Part shown: piece by piece, positions 41,562 to 53,000 of the stretch
Layout of the letters: each line of letters begins with the position of its first letter
Position numbering within the stretch: the first letter of the stretch is position 1
Origin: Piscicola geometra
Taxonomy: Eukaryota; Annelida; Clitellata; Hirudinida; Piscicolidae
Length of the DNA stretch: 64,000 bases
Assembly (NCBI GenBank): GCA_943735955.1
Contig: OX030962.1
Span: 3,791,239 to 3,855,238, forward strand
Direction: 5' to 3'
Program-made: the position numbers and the translations under genes
The notes under the pieces: generated by a model
What the model saw: only the letters and a program-made list of their open reading frames with translations
Databases searched by the model: none
What the model was told of the DNA's origin: nothing

Positions 41562-43725
41562 GCCTATTTATAATGCGCCAAGGCACGCAACTGAGGCGCC
41601 ACTCACACGAAATACCGCATAATATACACTATGTAGAGGGGTTCGAATTGGCGACCTTTCAATCAATCAAATCAATCAAATAGATTTCTATAGCGCCCTT
41701 TCTTCAAATTCAAGAGCGCTCGTAAATAAATTTGTTAAACAGATATGTCTTCAGATCCTTACGAAAAGTAAATAATGATTTAGAAGTAGTTAAATAAGGA
41801 GGTAATGAGTTCCAAATATATGGACCTGCATAATGGAAAGAACGTTTAGCAAAAGAATTATTAATGGAAGGGATGAAATAATGATTTTGAGTGGATGATC
41901 TTAAATTCCTTCTATGAGGGTGAGTTATTAATGATTTGAGGTATATTGGGGATACTGGGGAGTTTTGTAATTTAAACATAAAAACACAGATTTTAAATAT
42001 AATCCTAAATTTGATGGGGAGCCAATGTAATAAGATGAGAGAGGGTGTAATGTGGTGATAAATAGGAGTACGGCTAACGACTCTAGCAGCATACTTAAAT
42101 ACTTTACTTAATGGTTTTAAAGTAGTTTCAGGTTAATTATAATAGAGTGAGTTACAATAGTCAATTCGAGATAAAACAAGTGCAGAGACTAACATCTTTA
42201 AAGAAGGGTCATCTAAGTAAGGTAATAATTGTCTGATACGTCTGAGATGAAAATAGCAAGATTTAGTGACTGATAGAATTTGGTTTGATAAGGTTAATTT
42301 TGAGTCGAAAATAAATCCTAAGCTACGAATATGATTAGATGGAACAATAGTATGAGTGGAGAAATTACATGGGCCATTAATTAGTTTACCATTTTTATCA
42401 AAAAATATAAGTTCAAACTTTAGTGGATTCAATTTTAGAGACATTGAGCTAGACCAGTTTTCAAAAGATAATAGACATGAAGATATAGACGACATAACAG
42501 TATTATATGATGATGTATCGAAGCTGACATATAACTGCGAATCGTCAGCATAGGATAGGGAGTTGAGAGAATGAGAGGAAATGATAGAAGATAATTCAGA
42601 GACGTATAGAATAAAGAACAAAGGACCAAGAATAGAACCTTGAGAAACACCATATGAGTAAGTAGATGGTGTAGAGTGATTTAAAGAAACATAAACAGAT
42701 CTATTAGATAAATATGACTTAATCCATAAAAACGAAGAATCCTTAATATTGAACTTATTTTTTAGTAATAGTAGTAATAAGGAGTGGTCTACAGTGTCAA
42801 AAGCAGCCGAATAATCTAAACAAACAAGTACAGAACATTTTTTACTATCAAAGGCGTAAATAAGATCATTATAGAGTTTTAAGAGGGATGATTCACAGTT
42901 ATGACCTAAACGAAAACCAGATTGTGAATAAGGTATAAGAGAGTTAGCATTTAAATATGAATAGATTTGTTGATAGACTACCTTTTCTATTATTTTAGAT
43001 ATGAATGTTAGATTGGAAATAGGTCTATAGTTAAAAATTTGAGTAGGGTCTAATGAATTATTTTTTAAAGTAGGTATGATAACAGAAGCTTTGTATAAAG
43101 TCGGAAATTTAGATGTAGAGAGAGACAGATTAACAATGAAAAGAATTATAGGGTAAAAAATATCAGACAATTCTTTAATCAAATAAGTTGGAATTATGTC
43201 AAGAGAACAGGTAGATGTAGACATGGAATTAATAATTAAGGACAGGTCAGGTAGAGAAATTGAAGAAAAACTGACAAAATTAAATTCACTATTGTTAATA
43301 TAATTAATAGGGCTAGGAATAGAGGTATTATTGTTAAAATTAGACCTTATTGTAACTACTTTACTTGTTATGTAATTATGATAATCTTGAGAAGAGAAAG
43401 ATGAAGGAGGTGGAAGGTTTTTATTTAATAATTTAGAAAGTGACTGCCAACGATTCTTCGAAGAAGAAGCGTTGACTATAGAAATTCTAAAATAATTACA
43501 GTGCTTAGAGAATAATATAGATTTGTATTGGTTAAGAGAAGACAAGTAAAGGTTATAATTAAAGGAAGAACTATGAGACCTAAACTTACGCTCGTGTCTA
43601 CGTGCAACCCGTTTCAGAGTCGCACATTCACTGTCGAACCACGGAGACCGTTTCGACAGCAGACGACATGAGCGCAATTAAGTTGCAGGTCCAACGAATT
43701 TATAATCTAAGCTTCTATTAATAAT
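41562..43725 (-). mobile_element. tRNA-derived SINE split by an L2 insertion
   Basis: The 3' part of the SINE is at 41562-41658 and the 5' part at 43678-43725, both on the - strand. Compared with the intact SINE near 55250, the L2 element interrupts it exactly between '...acctgcaacttaa' and 'aggtcgcca...', inside the tRNA-like head. The 3' part has lost two short segments present in the other copy. Confidence 0.8.
41659..43677 (-). pseudogene. L2-type LINE reverse transcriptase, 5'-truncated
   Basis: A 514-codon frame (43677 to 42133) ends at one TAA. The same frame then continues to 41710 ('RSFHYAGPYIWNSLPPYL', ending 'KFIYERS'). RT landmarks: 'FNYRPISNLTFISKIIEKVV' at residues 215-234, 'QSGFRLGHNCESSL' at 252-265, 'LDYSAAFDTVDHSL' at 287-300, 'GVSQGSILGPLFF' at 343-355 and the catalytic 'YADD' at 376-379. 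The apurinic endonuclease and ORF1 are missing (5' truncation). The 3' end reads GGGCGCTATAGAAATC and then TTGATTGA repeats, typical of L2. One stop in 650 codons means a young insertion. Confidence 0.93.
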
Positions 43726-44153
43726 ATATAAGCTATGCATTGCATTATACATTATAGCAATAGTAAGTCCGTAAGCTAGGCTAGAAAAATTAATTTATCC
43801 TAATGAGTAATTCATCATTGACTAATAAAGGCGATGCATCAGCATTAGTCTCCATTTGTATCGATCCATCCATCATCGCTTCCAGGCCATTTTGTGAATG
43901 TTTGCCTACCAATTCTTGCTTATAATATCAGTAATCTACTTTGTGAATTTCTCACATTCTTTTCCACTTAGGTTATTAGTTACGTTCCATGTTTTCTAAA
44001 ATTTATCTGAATAATGACGTTTAATGAACAAATCAATGTGATTAAAATGTTATTTATATACAGCTGTGTGGATGAATCGGTTTACTTTGGAAGGTGTACT
44101 CATAATTTATGCAAATGATCTTAACGATTGACATAGACAAATTTCCAATGTTT
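43726..44153. other. Spacer inside the inverted repeat, no gene
   Basis: AT-rich sequence flanking the SINE. Nothing recognised. Confidence 0.5.
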
Positions 44154-44828
44154 AAATAGCTGTATGGTAATAAAACGGTGTTGCTAACAGGCAAAAGAAA
44201 ATACTTTAAATTAATAAGATTTTTTTCATATTAGTTTAGTTTAGAGAGTTAAGAACCACGCAGATCTTTTGACTTCTATAATATTACTAGTAAAACATTT
44301 TGCTGATGACTTTTATTGCTCTGACCAAAAATATAAAGCTAAAACTTTTTATTAAACAATTTAGCATAATATTTCTAAATTTTTATAATATTTTTTAGTT
44401 AAATAAAGTGGTTTCACCTATTTTTTGGGATTATGATGGACTCGGTAATTATTTATGTATATAAATAGGAATAACAATTGAATACGGACTCTGAGTTTAT
44501 ACTATATTCAGGTTTTGCTTTCGAAATTGATTTCCATAAAACATTTAATTACGTAGAATCACTCTACTAAATGGAACCATATTTTGAGAAAAATTATTAC
44601 GAAATTGATCTTATTGAATTTTTAAATTTATTCAATAGTAAAGACTCTTTAGAAAAGTGTAAAATTCTCATAATTAGAGCTTGACGAACAACATAAATTA
44701 AAATTCAACTATTCAATTTCTGACAAGTATAATTCAGTCAAGACTTGAGTATCCATATTCAAATAATCAACAAGATGATTATATCAAACTTCCATGAAAA
44801 TAGAATGATGTTGGTACATTTTTACAAC
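44154..44828 (-). repeat. Inverted-repeat arm, right (about 675 bp)
   Basis: Partner of 38671-39337. It retains 'aataggtga' (near 44415), which the left arm has lost. The 36605-36720 copy has the same bases, so the left arm carries the deletion. Confidence 0.92.
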
Positions 44829-46020
44829 TTTAAAATTAAAAGTGCTAATGGTTTAAGAATTGATTGCCATAGATTCCAAAAGCATTCATAGTCTATATTA
44901 GAAAATGAATAGTCATCAATGCATAGAGAAAAATCATCCCCCATCACTATCATCTTCTTAGCAGTCAAATAGCTGTTTTTTTCAGTCTGATCACCGATGA
45001 CCACAACACAACAAAAAGAAAAACTGCAAGCACCCACTGGCTACCTACTTCACCAGGAAAATGAGCTCTGCATATGAAGGACAGACTGTCTTCAGAATAA
45101 CTCTTCTACACATGACTCGAACTAAAAATTTAGAAGGACAAGAATCCTAAAACTTTTCAATTTATTCATTAAATTGATGTAGATTATATGAATATTCTCT
45201 AACTTCAAATCAGTTATTTGTCTCGCAATTTACTTTGAAGTTGTTATTGTAGTAGTAGTAGTAATAGTTTTTATAGTGCCTTTGTCCCTATATATTTTTC
45301 TTCATCTCCCCCTTTCTCTCTTTTCCCTCTGTCTCCAGATCACACCCACACTTCTCAGCACCACTTCTTCCATCCTCCGATCCTCTTCCTGGTATCCAAG
45401 GACCCCTTCCATCGGGTCCTGTTCTCCACGCTCCCTTCTCCTAACCGTCAGCCATTCTTCTCTTGTTAAATTATTTTACCGATCGATATTTATTTATCTT
45501 TAAATTTTTGGAACTTTTTTACTTCTGTTTTTTTAAAATGAATTTAAAGTGTTAAAAATGCTTACATTTTATATATCTTGAAGACTTTATTCAATAAAGT
45601 TTATGGAAAAACCTTTAATTTATTTTCTAAAAAAATATTATGCAAAATATATTACTAATTTTCTAAAAATATATATCAAGAAGAAATCAGTGGATAGAAA
45701 TTGACATCATGACAATAATTGAATAATAAACTATTTAGCAGAGGCGGCGATCTGCGGAAAATCTTAGGGGGGTCCTCCACAGTGTTGGAATCAAAGAACC
45801 GGATCGACCAATACAGTAAAAGCTATACTATTTAATATTTTTTGCTTTAATGCAAATTATTTTTGCATAAACTATTAAATATTTGTATCACCAATCATTG
45901 AAAAAAAAGTTTGATACTCAATAAAAATACTTTTCTTTTGCCACTATGAGCGATTTGAAGAAAAACAATAGCGATTTTAGTACCTTTAATTATTTTTCAT
46001 CTATATAAATTCAATTACAA
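44829..46020. other. AT-rich spacer with a pyrimidine-rich patch
   Basis: A - strand frame at 44830-45020 reads 'KKMIVMGDDFSLCI', faintly like a LINE endonuclease core, too weak to call. At 45249-45480 a (GTA)n run is followed by 'ttttatagtgcctttgtccc' and a CT-rich stretch that resembles a LINE 3' end. No gene. Confidence 0.4.
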
Positions 46021-46028
46021 CTAGCCAT

Positions 46029-46739
46029 CAGTGTTATTTTCGTAACGAAAACGAAAACGACAATTCTGAATAATCGTTCCATGAAAACGAAAATAAAAAC
46101 TAAATTTATTTTCAAAACGAAAACTAAAATAAAAACTATAATTATTTCCAAAACGAAACTGAAATAAAAACTATAATAATTTTCAAAACGAAAATTAAAT
46201 AAATTTCAAAGTATGTCATAATATGGAAATGTATATTTTATATAAAAATATATGTCTATGTTATAAACATTATCTTTGGGCTTTATGAAAGTAGCGCCAT
46301 TTATAATACGTTATTTTATTACCGCTTCACTTTGTCAATTAAATTATCACTTATTTTATTCGTAAATTTGTTAGTACTCAATAATTTACGGACTCAATTC
46401 TTATAATATTTCAATTGACTGTTAATTTTTAAAACTTATTTGTTTTTAATATACAGTTCTATTTACTGTTTCATTTTATAATCAATTAATTTTGTTAGAT
46501 ATAAAAAAATAGTGTTCAAAGTTGTGAATTATTATAATTTTAAAACTAGAATGAAAATAAAAACTTTAATTATTTTCAAAACTGAAACGAAAATAAAAAC
46601 TTTAATTATTTTCAAAACGAAAACGAAAATAAAAACTTTAATTATTTTCAAAACGAAAACGAAAAGAAAAACTATAATTAATTCCAAAACGAAACTAAAA
46701 TAAAAACTGTAATTATTTTATGAAACGAAAATAACACTG
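46029..46739. mobile_element. hAT-type MITE, 711 bp, with 8-bp target duplication
   Basis: The ends are CAGTGTTATTTTCG and its complement CGAAAATAACACTG. The flanks are the identical 8-mers CTAGCCAT at 46021-46028 and 46740-46747. Both ends carry subterminal arrays of AACGAAAATAAAAACT-type repeats in inverted orientation. There is no transposase ORF, so it is non-autonomous. A truncated relative is at 4520-4709. Confidence 0.95.
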
Positions 46740-46914
46740 CTAGCCATCAACCCATCAAATAAATGTTATAACATCTTTTTTTCAATTTATTTCTGAGTAC
46801 AATAGTTTAAAAAATTACAAATAAATTTAAATTTGCCAAAGTTATAAACAAATATACATTGGGAGATTTTTTTGGCTCACGATTTTTTTAAGAATCTAAA
46901 TATACACTGTGGGC

Positions 46915-47600
46915 CATTTAGATATCATAAAATACCCTCTCTGCCTGTCCTCCTGCCCTCTCTCCACAGCTCGTTTACTCCAATTTCCAAAAAGACTTCT
47001 TCGAATGTCTGACCGACTAGCAAATTCTTCTGCTAGTCTTTTCAAATCCAGACTGTCAAGTATTTCCTGATGTGCATGACAAACGGCCAGTGAATTCAAG
47101 CGAGGCTGTGTCATAGGTGCACGCAACCAAGTCTTAAGACGCCGCAAAGCACTAAAAGATCTTTCTGCAGTACATGACGTTATTGGACACACAAGCATCA
47201 ATCTGACCAATATTTCAACCTAATGAAACAGATGTCTGACTTCCGTGATCATAGCTTGCATTTTTTTTTGCGTTTGTACTAAAGTTCATTCTGGTCTTTA
47301 AACATAGCTAACTGTGAACAAAAACCAGTTTCATTTAACTCACGATACTGCTTGCAAATATAATCGTTCACTTCACCAGTTAGCAACATTGTCTCCAGCT
47401 GCAAGTATGAACGCAAACCAGGAGAATCTCGATTTAACCTTTCTGTGTGACGAGCAGATTGATGAGTTTTAATTTGGCGGGAAAGACAAATGAATAACTT
47501 ATGATTTGCACTGATCAAGAATACATCGAGGATTGCGAAGAAATGATTAAATGGCGAGAAGCCAGATTCGAAAACAGTAAAGCACTCAGAAAACAAACAG
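46915..47600 (-). pseudogene. ZMYM1-like hAT transposase C-terminal remnant, unsplit
   Basis: The - strand frame 47210-46896 reads 'RLMLVCPITSCTAERSFSAL', 'KTWLRAPMTQPRLNSLAVCH' and 'LKRLAEEFASRSDIRRSL', the hAT dimerisation region. Upstream, 47596-47279 holds the preceding part ('LQLETMLLTGEVNDY', 'FCSQLAMFKDQ'), separated by frameshifts. It is paralogous to the split copy at 1045-3366 and shows that copy's pre-insertion state. Confidence 0.85.
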
Positions 47601-48114
47601 AAACGACCGTCTCAACAATCAAACGAATCAAATGAAATTATTAAATAATAAAACTCAACGAATCAAGCAGAAAGCATAGAACTCAAAACAATAATCTAAT
47701 CAGAAAACAATCAAGGTTTAAAAACTTAAACACACCTCCATCACTACCTCCATCACTACCACTGGTCCTAGCACATCACTACCAGCTCCAAGGCAACGAT
47801 ACAACACATGCGAGCGACTTAAATCACCATATACGGCTGCTTTGATATATAAAAAATATTATTTTTTTTCCTATTATTAGTCTTATTATGGCGACTTTGA
47901 TCACAATAACAATAACAATAATTATTATTATTGTTATTTTTGTTATTGATCTTATTATGACTACCTTGATTACAAATTGGTAAGATGATAGCTGTCGTGC
48001 AGTTATGTAAGTTTAAATTCGGCGCCAGATGTCGCTCTGAACTTCAATTATTTTAAAATCATTTTTAAAAACGTAAATTTGTACATGAGTTTGACATAAT
48101 TCAGTCAGCAACGA
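47601..48114. other. AT-rich spacer, nothing recognised
   Basis: Contains a short 'caataacaataacaataattattattattgttattt' self-complementary stretch near 47903. No gene. Confidence 0.5.
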
Positions 48115-48255
48115 CTTTACAGTGTAATAGTAAAATGTTACAATGTAATATTAAACGTTACAATGCAACAGTAAAATGTTACAATGAAGTAGCAAAACAT
48201 TACAATGTAATATTAGACGTTACAATATAAAAGTAGAACATTAAAATGTAATATT
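48115..48255. repeat. AT-rich minisatellite, same family as 1-168
   Basis: Units 'tgtaatattaaacgttacaa' and 'cagtaaaatgttacaatg'. It includes the phrase 'agtagcaaaacattacaatgtaatattagacgttacaat', also present at 130-170. Confidence 0.85.
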
Positions 48256-48402
48256 ACGCATTAATTCAGTAGAGAGATCAGCACAGACTGCCAAACAACA
48301 ATTGCATCTGCCAAACAACAATTGCATGCTCCATCTAAGGAATTCATGTCTGACTTTGACACTCTCTTAGAAAAATATCGAATGGTGGGAAACAACGCGT
48401 AG

Positions 48403-48916
<514 letters not shown>

Positions 48917-48989
48917 CTCCTTGTGTAAAAATAGTGTAAGAATGGTGGTAGATGAAATGGTTTTACAATGTTAGCGTAGGCAGTAAAGG

Positions 48990-49070
48990 TTGTTTTGATG
49001 ATGATGATGATGGTGATGATAATAATGATAAATAGATGCAGCAGTGATGATGATGATGATGACAGAGATA
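48990..49070. repeat. (GAT)n microsatellite
   Basis: Short GAT-rich runs in the 3' flank of ZW10. Confidence 0.85.
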
Positions 49071-49298
49071 CAGTTGTGTGGTCATAATGTGTATCTTGAA
49101 GCTGTGGAAGGATTTTGAAAGTGGAAGTTGATGGAAGGGGGCTGAGGAGGGACCCAGTGAGGTGTGGGAGGATGACATGAGGTTCAGGCGGTTGTGAGGC
49201 CTCTGACATCACCTCAACACATCACTACTAAGCCCTTCCAATTTTTACCAACACTCCCCCTGCCCCCACGCCCTAACTCTCCACCTCCCCACTCTGAG

Positions 49299-50077
49299 TC
49301 ATTCATTAGGGTGGTAGATGGATGGATGGAGCATGATCGACTGGATGAGTGTCTCCCTCCTATTGGTGTTCTCGAATATCGCCCTGATCAGCTGAGACAT
49401 TTGATTGGAAGAGAAATATAGGGCAAAGACTCCAAGACCTGAAGCCCACCTATCAGCGATCGCGGTTAGTGGTGACCTGAATACTGACCTCAGTTCTTTG
49501 AATTTCATCCAGCTGCTCACGTGGTTGTGGATGAGAAGTTGGAGAGAAGGATGGATGCTTGTGGTGTGGGTGGTTGTCGGGTGGATGGTTGATGGGTGGG
49601 TGGTTGATGGGTGGGTGGTTGTAGGGTGGGTGGTTGTGGTGTGGGTGGTTGTTGGGTGGGTGGTTGTTGGGTGGGTGGTTGATGGGTGGGTGGTTGTAGG
49701 GTGGGTGGTTGTGGTGTGGGTGGTTGTTGGGTGGGTGGTTGTTGGGTGGCTGGGTGTTGGGTGGATGGTTGTGGTGTGGGTCGTTGTGGTGTGGGTGGTT
49801 GTTGGATGGATGGTTGTGGTGTGGGTGGTTGTTGGGTGGATGGTTGTTGGGTGGATGGTTGTAGGATGGGTGGTTGTAGGGTGGGTGGTTGTAGAGTGGG
49901 TGGTTGAAGGGTGGGTAGTTGTAGGGTTGGTGGTTGTAGGGTGGGTAGTTGTAGGGTTGGTGGTTGTAGGGTGGGTGGTTGTAGAGTGGGTGGTTGAAGG
50001 GTGGGTAGTTGTAGGGTTGGTGGTTGTTTTCAGGTTATATGATATATCCGATCCTGAAACACTATCTTTTTGGACTC
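49299..50077 (-). CDS. ZW10: ZW10 terminal exon with a TTHPT expansion
   Basis: 779 nt, phase 1 in, ending in TGA at 49299-49301. The first 16 codons ('[15 protein letters not shown]') lead directly into about 31 copies of a 15-bp unit read as Thr-Thr-His-Pro-Thr, and then, in the same frame, into the conserved C-terminus ('[14 protein letters not shown]', '[11 protein letters not shown]', '[13 protein letters not shown]'). The array has no GT on the coding strand and the codons after 'SYNL' have none either, so there is no donor to splice it out. Confidence 0.82.
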
Positions 50078-53000
50078 CTGTGGGAGTGGAGAGAAACTCA
50101 AAACAATAAATACCACCATCCAACCTCAGTACAATAAATACCACCATAAAACATCAGTGCAATAAATACCACCATACAACATCAGTACAATAAATACCAC
50201 CATAAAACATCAGTGCAATAAATACCACCATACAACATCAGTACAATAAATACCACCATACAACATCAGTACAATAAATACCACCATCCAACCTCAGTAC
50301 AATAAATACCACCATAAAACATCAGTGCAATAAATACCACCATACAACATCAGTACAATAAATACCACCATAAAACATCAGTGCAATAAATACCACCATA
50401 CAACATCAGTACAATAAATACCACCATAAAACATCAATACAATAAATACCACCATACAACATCAGTACAATAAATACCACCATCCTACCTCAGTACAATA
50501 AATACCACCATCCAGCCTCAGTACAATAAATACCAGCATACAACATCAGTACAATAAATACCAGCATACAACATCAGTACAATAAATACCAGCATACAAC
50601 ATCAGTACAATAAATACCACCATACAACCTCAAAACCCACCTGCAGCCGTCTCAAAGAGGAGGCAGATGGCGCTGATAATGATGTCGCATACGCCTCCTA
50701 TGACGTCACAATCTTCCTCCGCATACTCCACCACCACCATCAGCATCTCCCCCACCCTCGAAATCCACCCCTCCACCACCATGCCTGCAGGGAGGATGGG
50801 TGTGCAAGGGTGGGCGTGCAAGGAAGGGAGGGTGGGTGGGTGGGTGGGTGGGTGTGCAGGGGTGAGCGTGCAAGGGTTGAGCAAGAATTTCAGTAAGTCA
50901 ATCAAGATGAGTAAATGAAACCCCTTGTAAAGAAATTGTCATGATGATGATGATGATCACAATGATTATGATAATGATTATGATCATGATATTGGTGATG
51001 ATGATCATAAAAGATATGATGATGATGATCTTGATGGTGATGACCTCACCTAGAGACCTGTAGAACGCTTTCTCAGGCAAAACACCCCTCCACGCTCCGA
51101 GCACCTCCTTGGAGGTCAAATTGTGTCAGTGACTCATCTTACGGGTGCTTGCACAATCACATACATCGTTTGTGTGCACGCCCCTAACTATTTGCGTCGC
51201 TAGAATACAAGTTCTATTGGCATTATTTAACAAATTATAATTCTTGTTATTAGCATTATGAAAATATAAAAAATTATTATTGTTGTTAGTATTGTTAGTG
51301 GAATCATCATCAAGACCACCTTGTGCAGGTATCTGGTCACCTTCTCGACCATCCTGAAGCAGCTGCAACCTCCGTCGTCCGAGGCGCAAGAAAAGCCTGT
51401 GTTGTTGTTGTTGTTGTTGTTGAGGTTGTTGTTGTGGTTGTTGTTGTAGTTGTTGAGGTTGTTGTTGTTGTGGTTGTTGTGGTTGTTGTTGTTGTAGTTG
51501 TTGAGGTTGTTGTTGTGGTTGTTGTTGTTGTTGTTGAGGTTGTTGTTGAGGTTGTTGTTGTTGTGGTTGTTGTGGTTGTTGTTGTGGTTGTTGTAGTTGT
51601 TGTAGTTGTTGTTGTTGTTGTTGAGGTTGTAGTTGTTGTTGTTGTTGTTGAGGTTGTAGTTGTTGAGGTTGTTGTTGTTGTTGTTGTTGAGGTTGTTGTT
51701 GTTGTGGTTGTTGTTGTTGTTGTTGTTGTGGTTGTTGAGGTTGTTGTTGTTGTGGTTGTTGTTTTTTTTGTTGTTGTAGTTGTTGAGGTTGTTGAGGTTG
51801 TTGTTGTTGTGGTTGTTGTGGTTGTTGTTGTTCTTGTTGTTGTAGTTGTTGAGGTTGTTGTTGTTGTGGTTGTTGTTTTTGTTGTTGTTGTAGTTGTTGA
51901 GGTTGTTGTTGTTGTTGTGGTTGTTGTTGTTCTTGTTGTTGTAGTTGTTGAGGTTGTTGTTGTTGTTGTTGTGGTTGTTGTGGTTGTTGTTGTCGCTTTT
52001 AGTTCTTTGTTCCAATCCCGCATGACCGAACCATCCCGGTCTCATGCGGAGAAGGTAGGTGAACACCTCCCCCCCTCTCTCTCTCAGAGCCTCATCGCAT
52101 TGATCGGTGTGGATGAGCTCCTCTCTCTCCTTTCTGCTGCTCTTGCAGTCTCAGAAGTGGTCTGGGTTGATCTCCACTTCACCACACAGCTCACAGGTGG
52201 CGTCTTCATTCAGGATGTTCCTTCGGTAAAACGCTGTGGCTGGACAGTGGCCGCTGCGTAGCTGGGCCAAAAGTGTCTCTGCTCGCCTACCGGTGCCATC
52301 TTCTCTTTTCAGTGGGGCACCGTAGATTCGTTTTCGTCTGGGATCCAACAGCTCAGGAAGTTTCATACTTCTTTTGAGGATACTCTTGATTGCCGACCAT
52401 GTGACTGACTGTGGTTGCTCGCCTTGGCTTGCGGTGAGTGCGGCTTTGTCTGCCGCCTCGTTACCTTGAACACCAGTGTGTCTAGGAATCCACTGAACTG
52501 TCAACTCGTGGGTTCGGCTGGCTTTCATGAGATCCTCTTTTGTCCTACTGAGCTGCGGATCGTCGAATCTTGCTGCGTTTCGTAGGCTTTCGACGCTTCC
52601 TTTACTGTCGGTGAAGATGGTCGCTCTGCCTGGCTGGTGCTCAACGATCCACTTTGCTGCTAAGCTGATGGCTCGGAGTTCAGCATCATGGGCTGTACAG
52701 AGTACCCCTGCTGCTTCCAACCAGACGTCACTAACCACCTCACCCTCCATAACCACCACTGCACTTCCACCATTCTTGTTGTTGTCGCCTACAGACCCAT
52801 CAGTGTAAATGACCACTCCCCCTTCCTGCTTACGTAGCATCATTGTTTTCTCAACATCAGCCTGGAGCACCTCTTTTGTAGACTTTTTGTTGGCTCCACC
52901 TGAGAGTTCACTGCACAGCTGAAGTGCAAGTGCCTCCTCCCATGGTTTAGGTCTGATGCGAGTGAGGGGTTCACGAATGGCCTCATTGTCTGTGATCTGG

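Noticed and set aside
44822..45037. Possible LINE endonuclease ('MGDDFSLCI')
   Set aside because: Only a short motif match with no neighbouring endonuclease blocks; kept as a note, not a call.
49405..50109. 234-codon + strand ORF (VVGWVV repeats)
   Set aside because: Antisense of the TTHPT-coding array of ZW10; the conserved protein is on the - strand.
51323..52261. Poly-Val, poly-Asn and poly-Thr ORFs
   Set aside because: Read through the (TTG)n microsatellite. Only the 77-nt ZW10 exon at its left border is supported.
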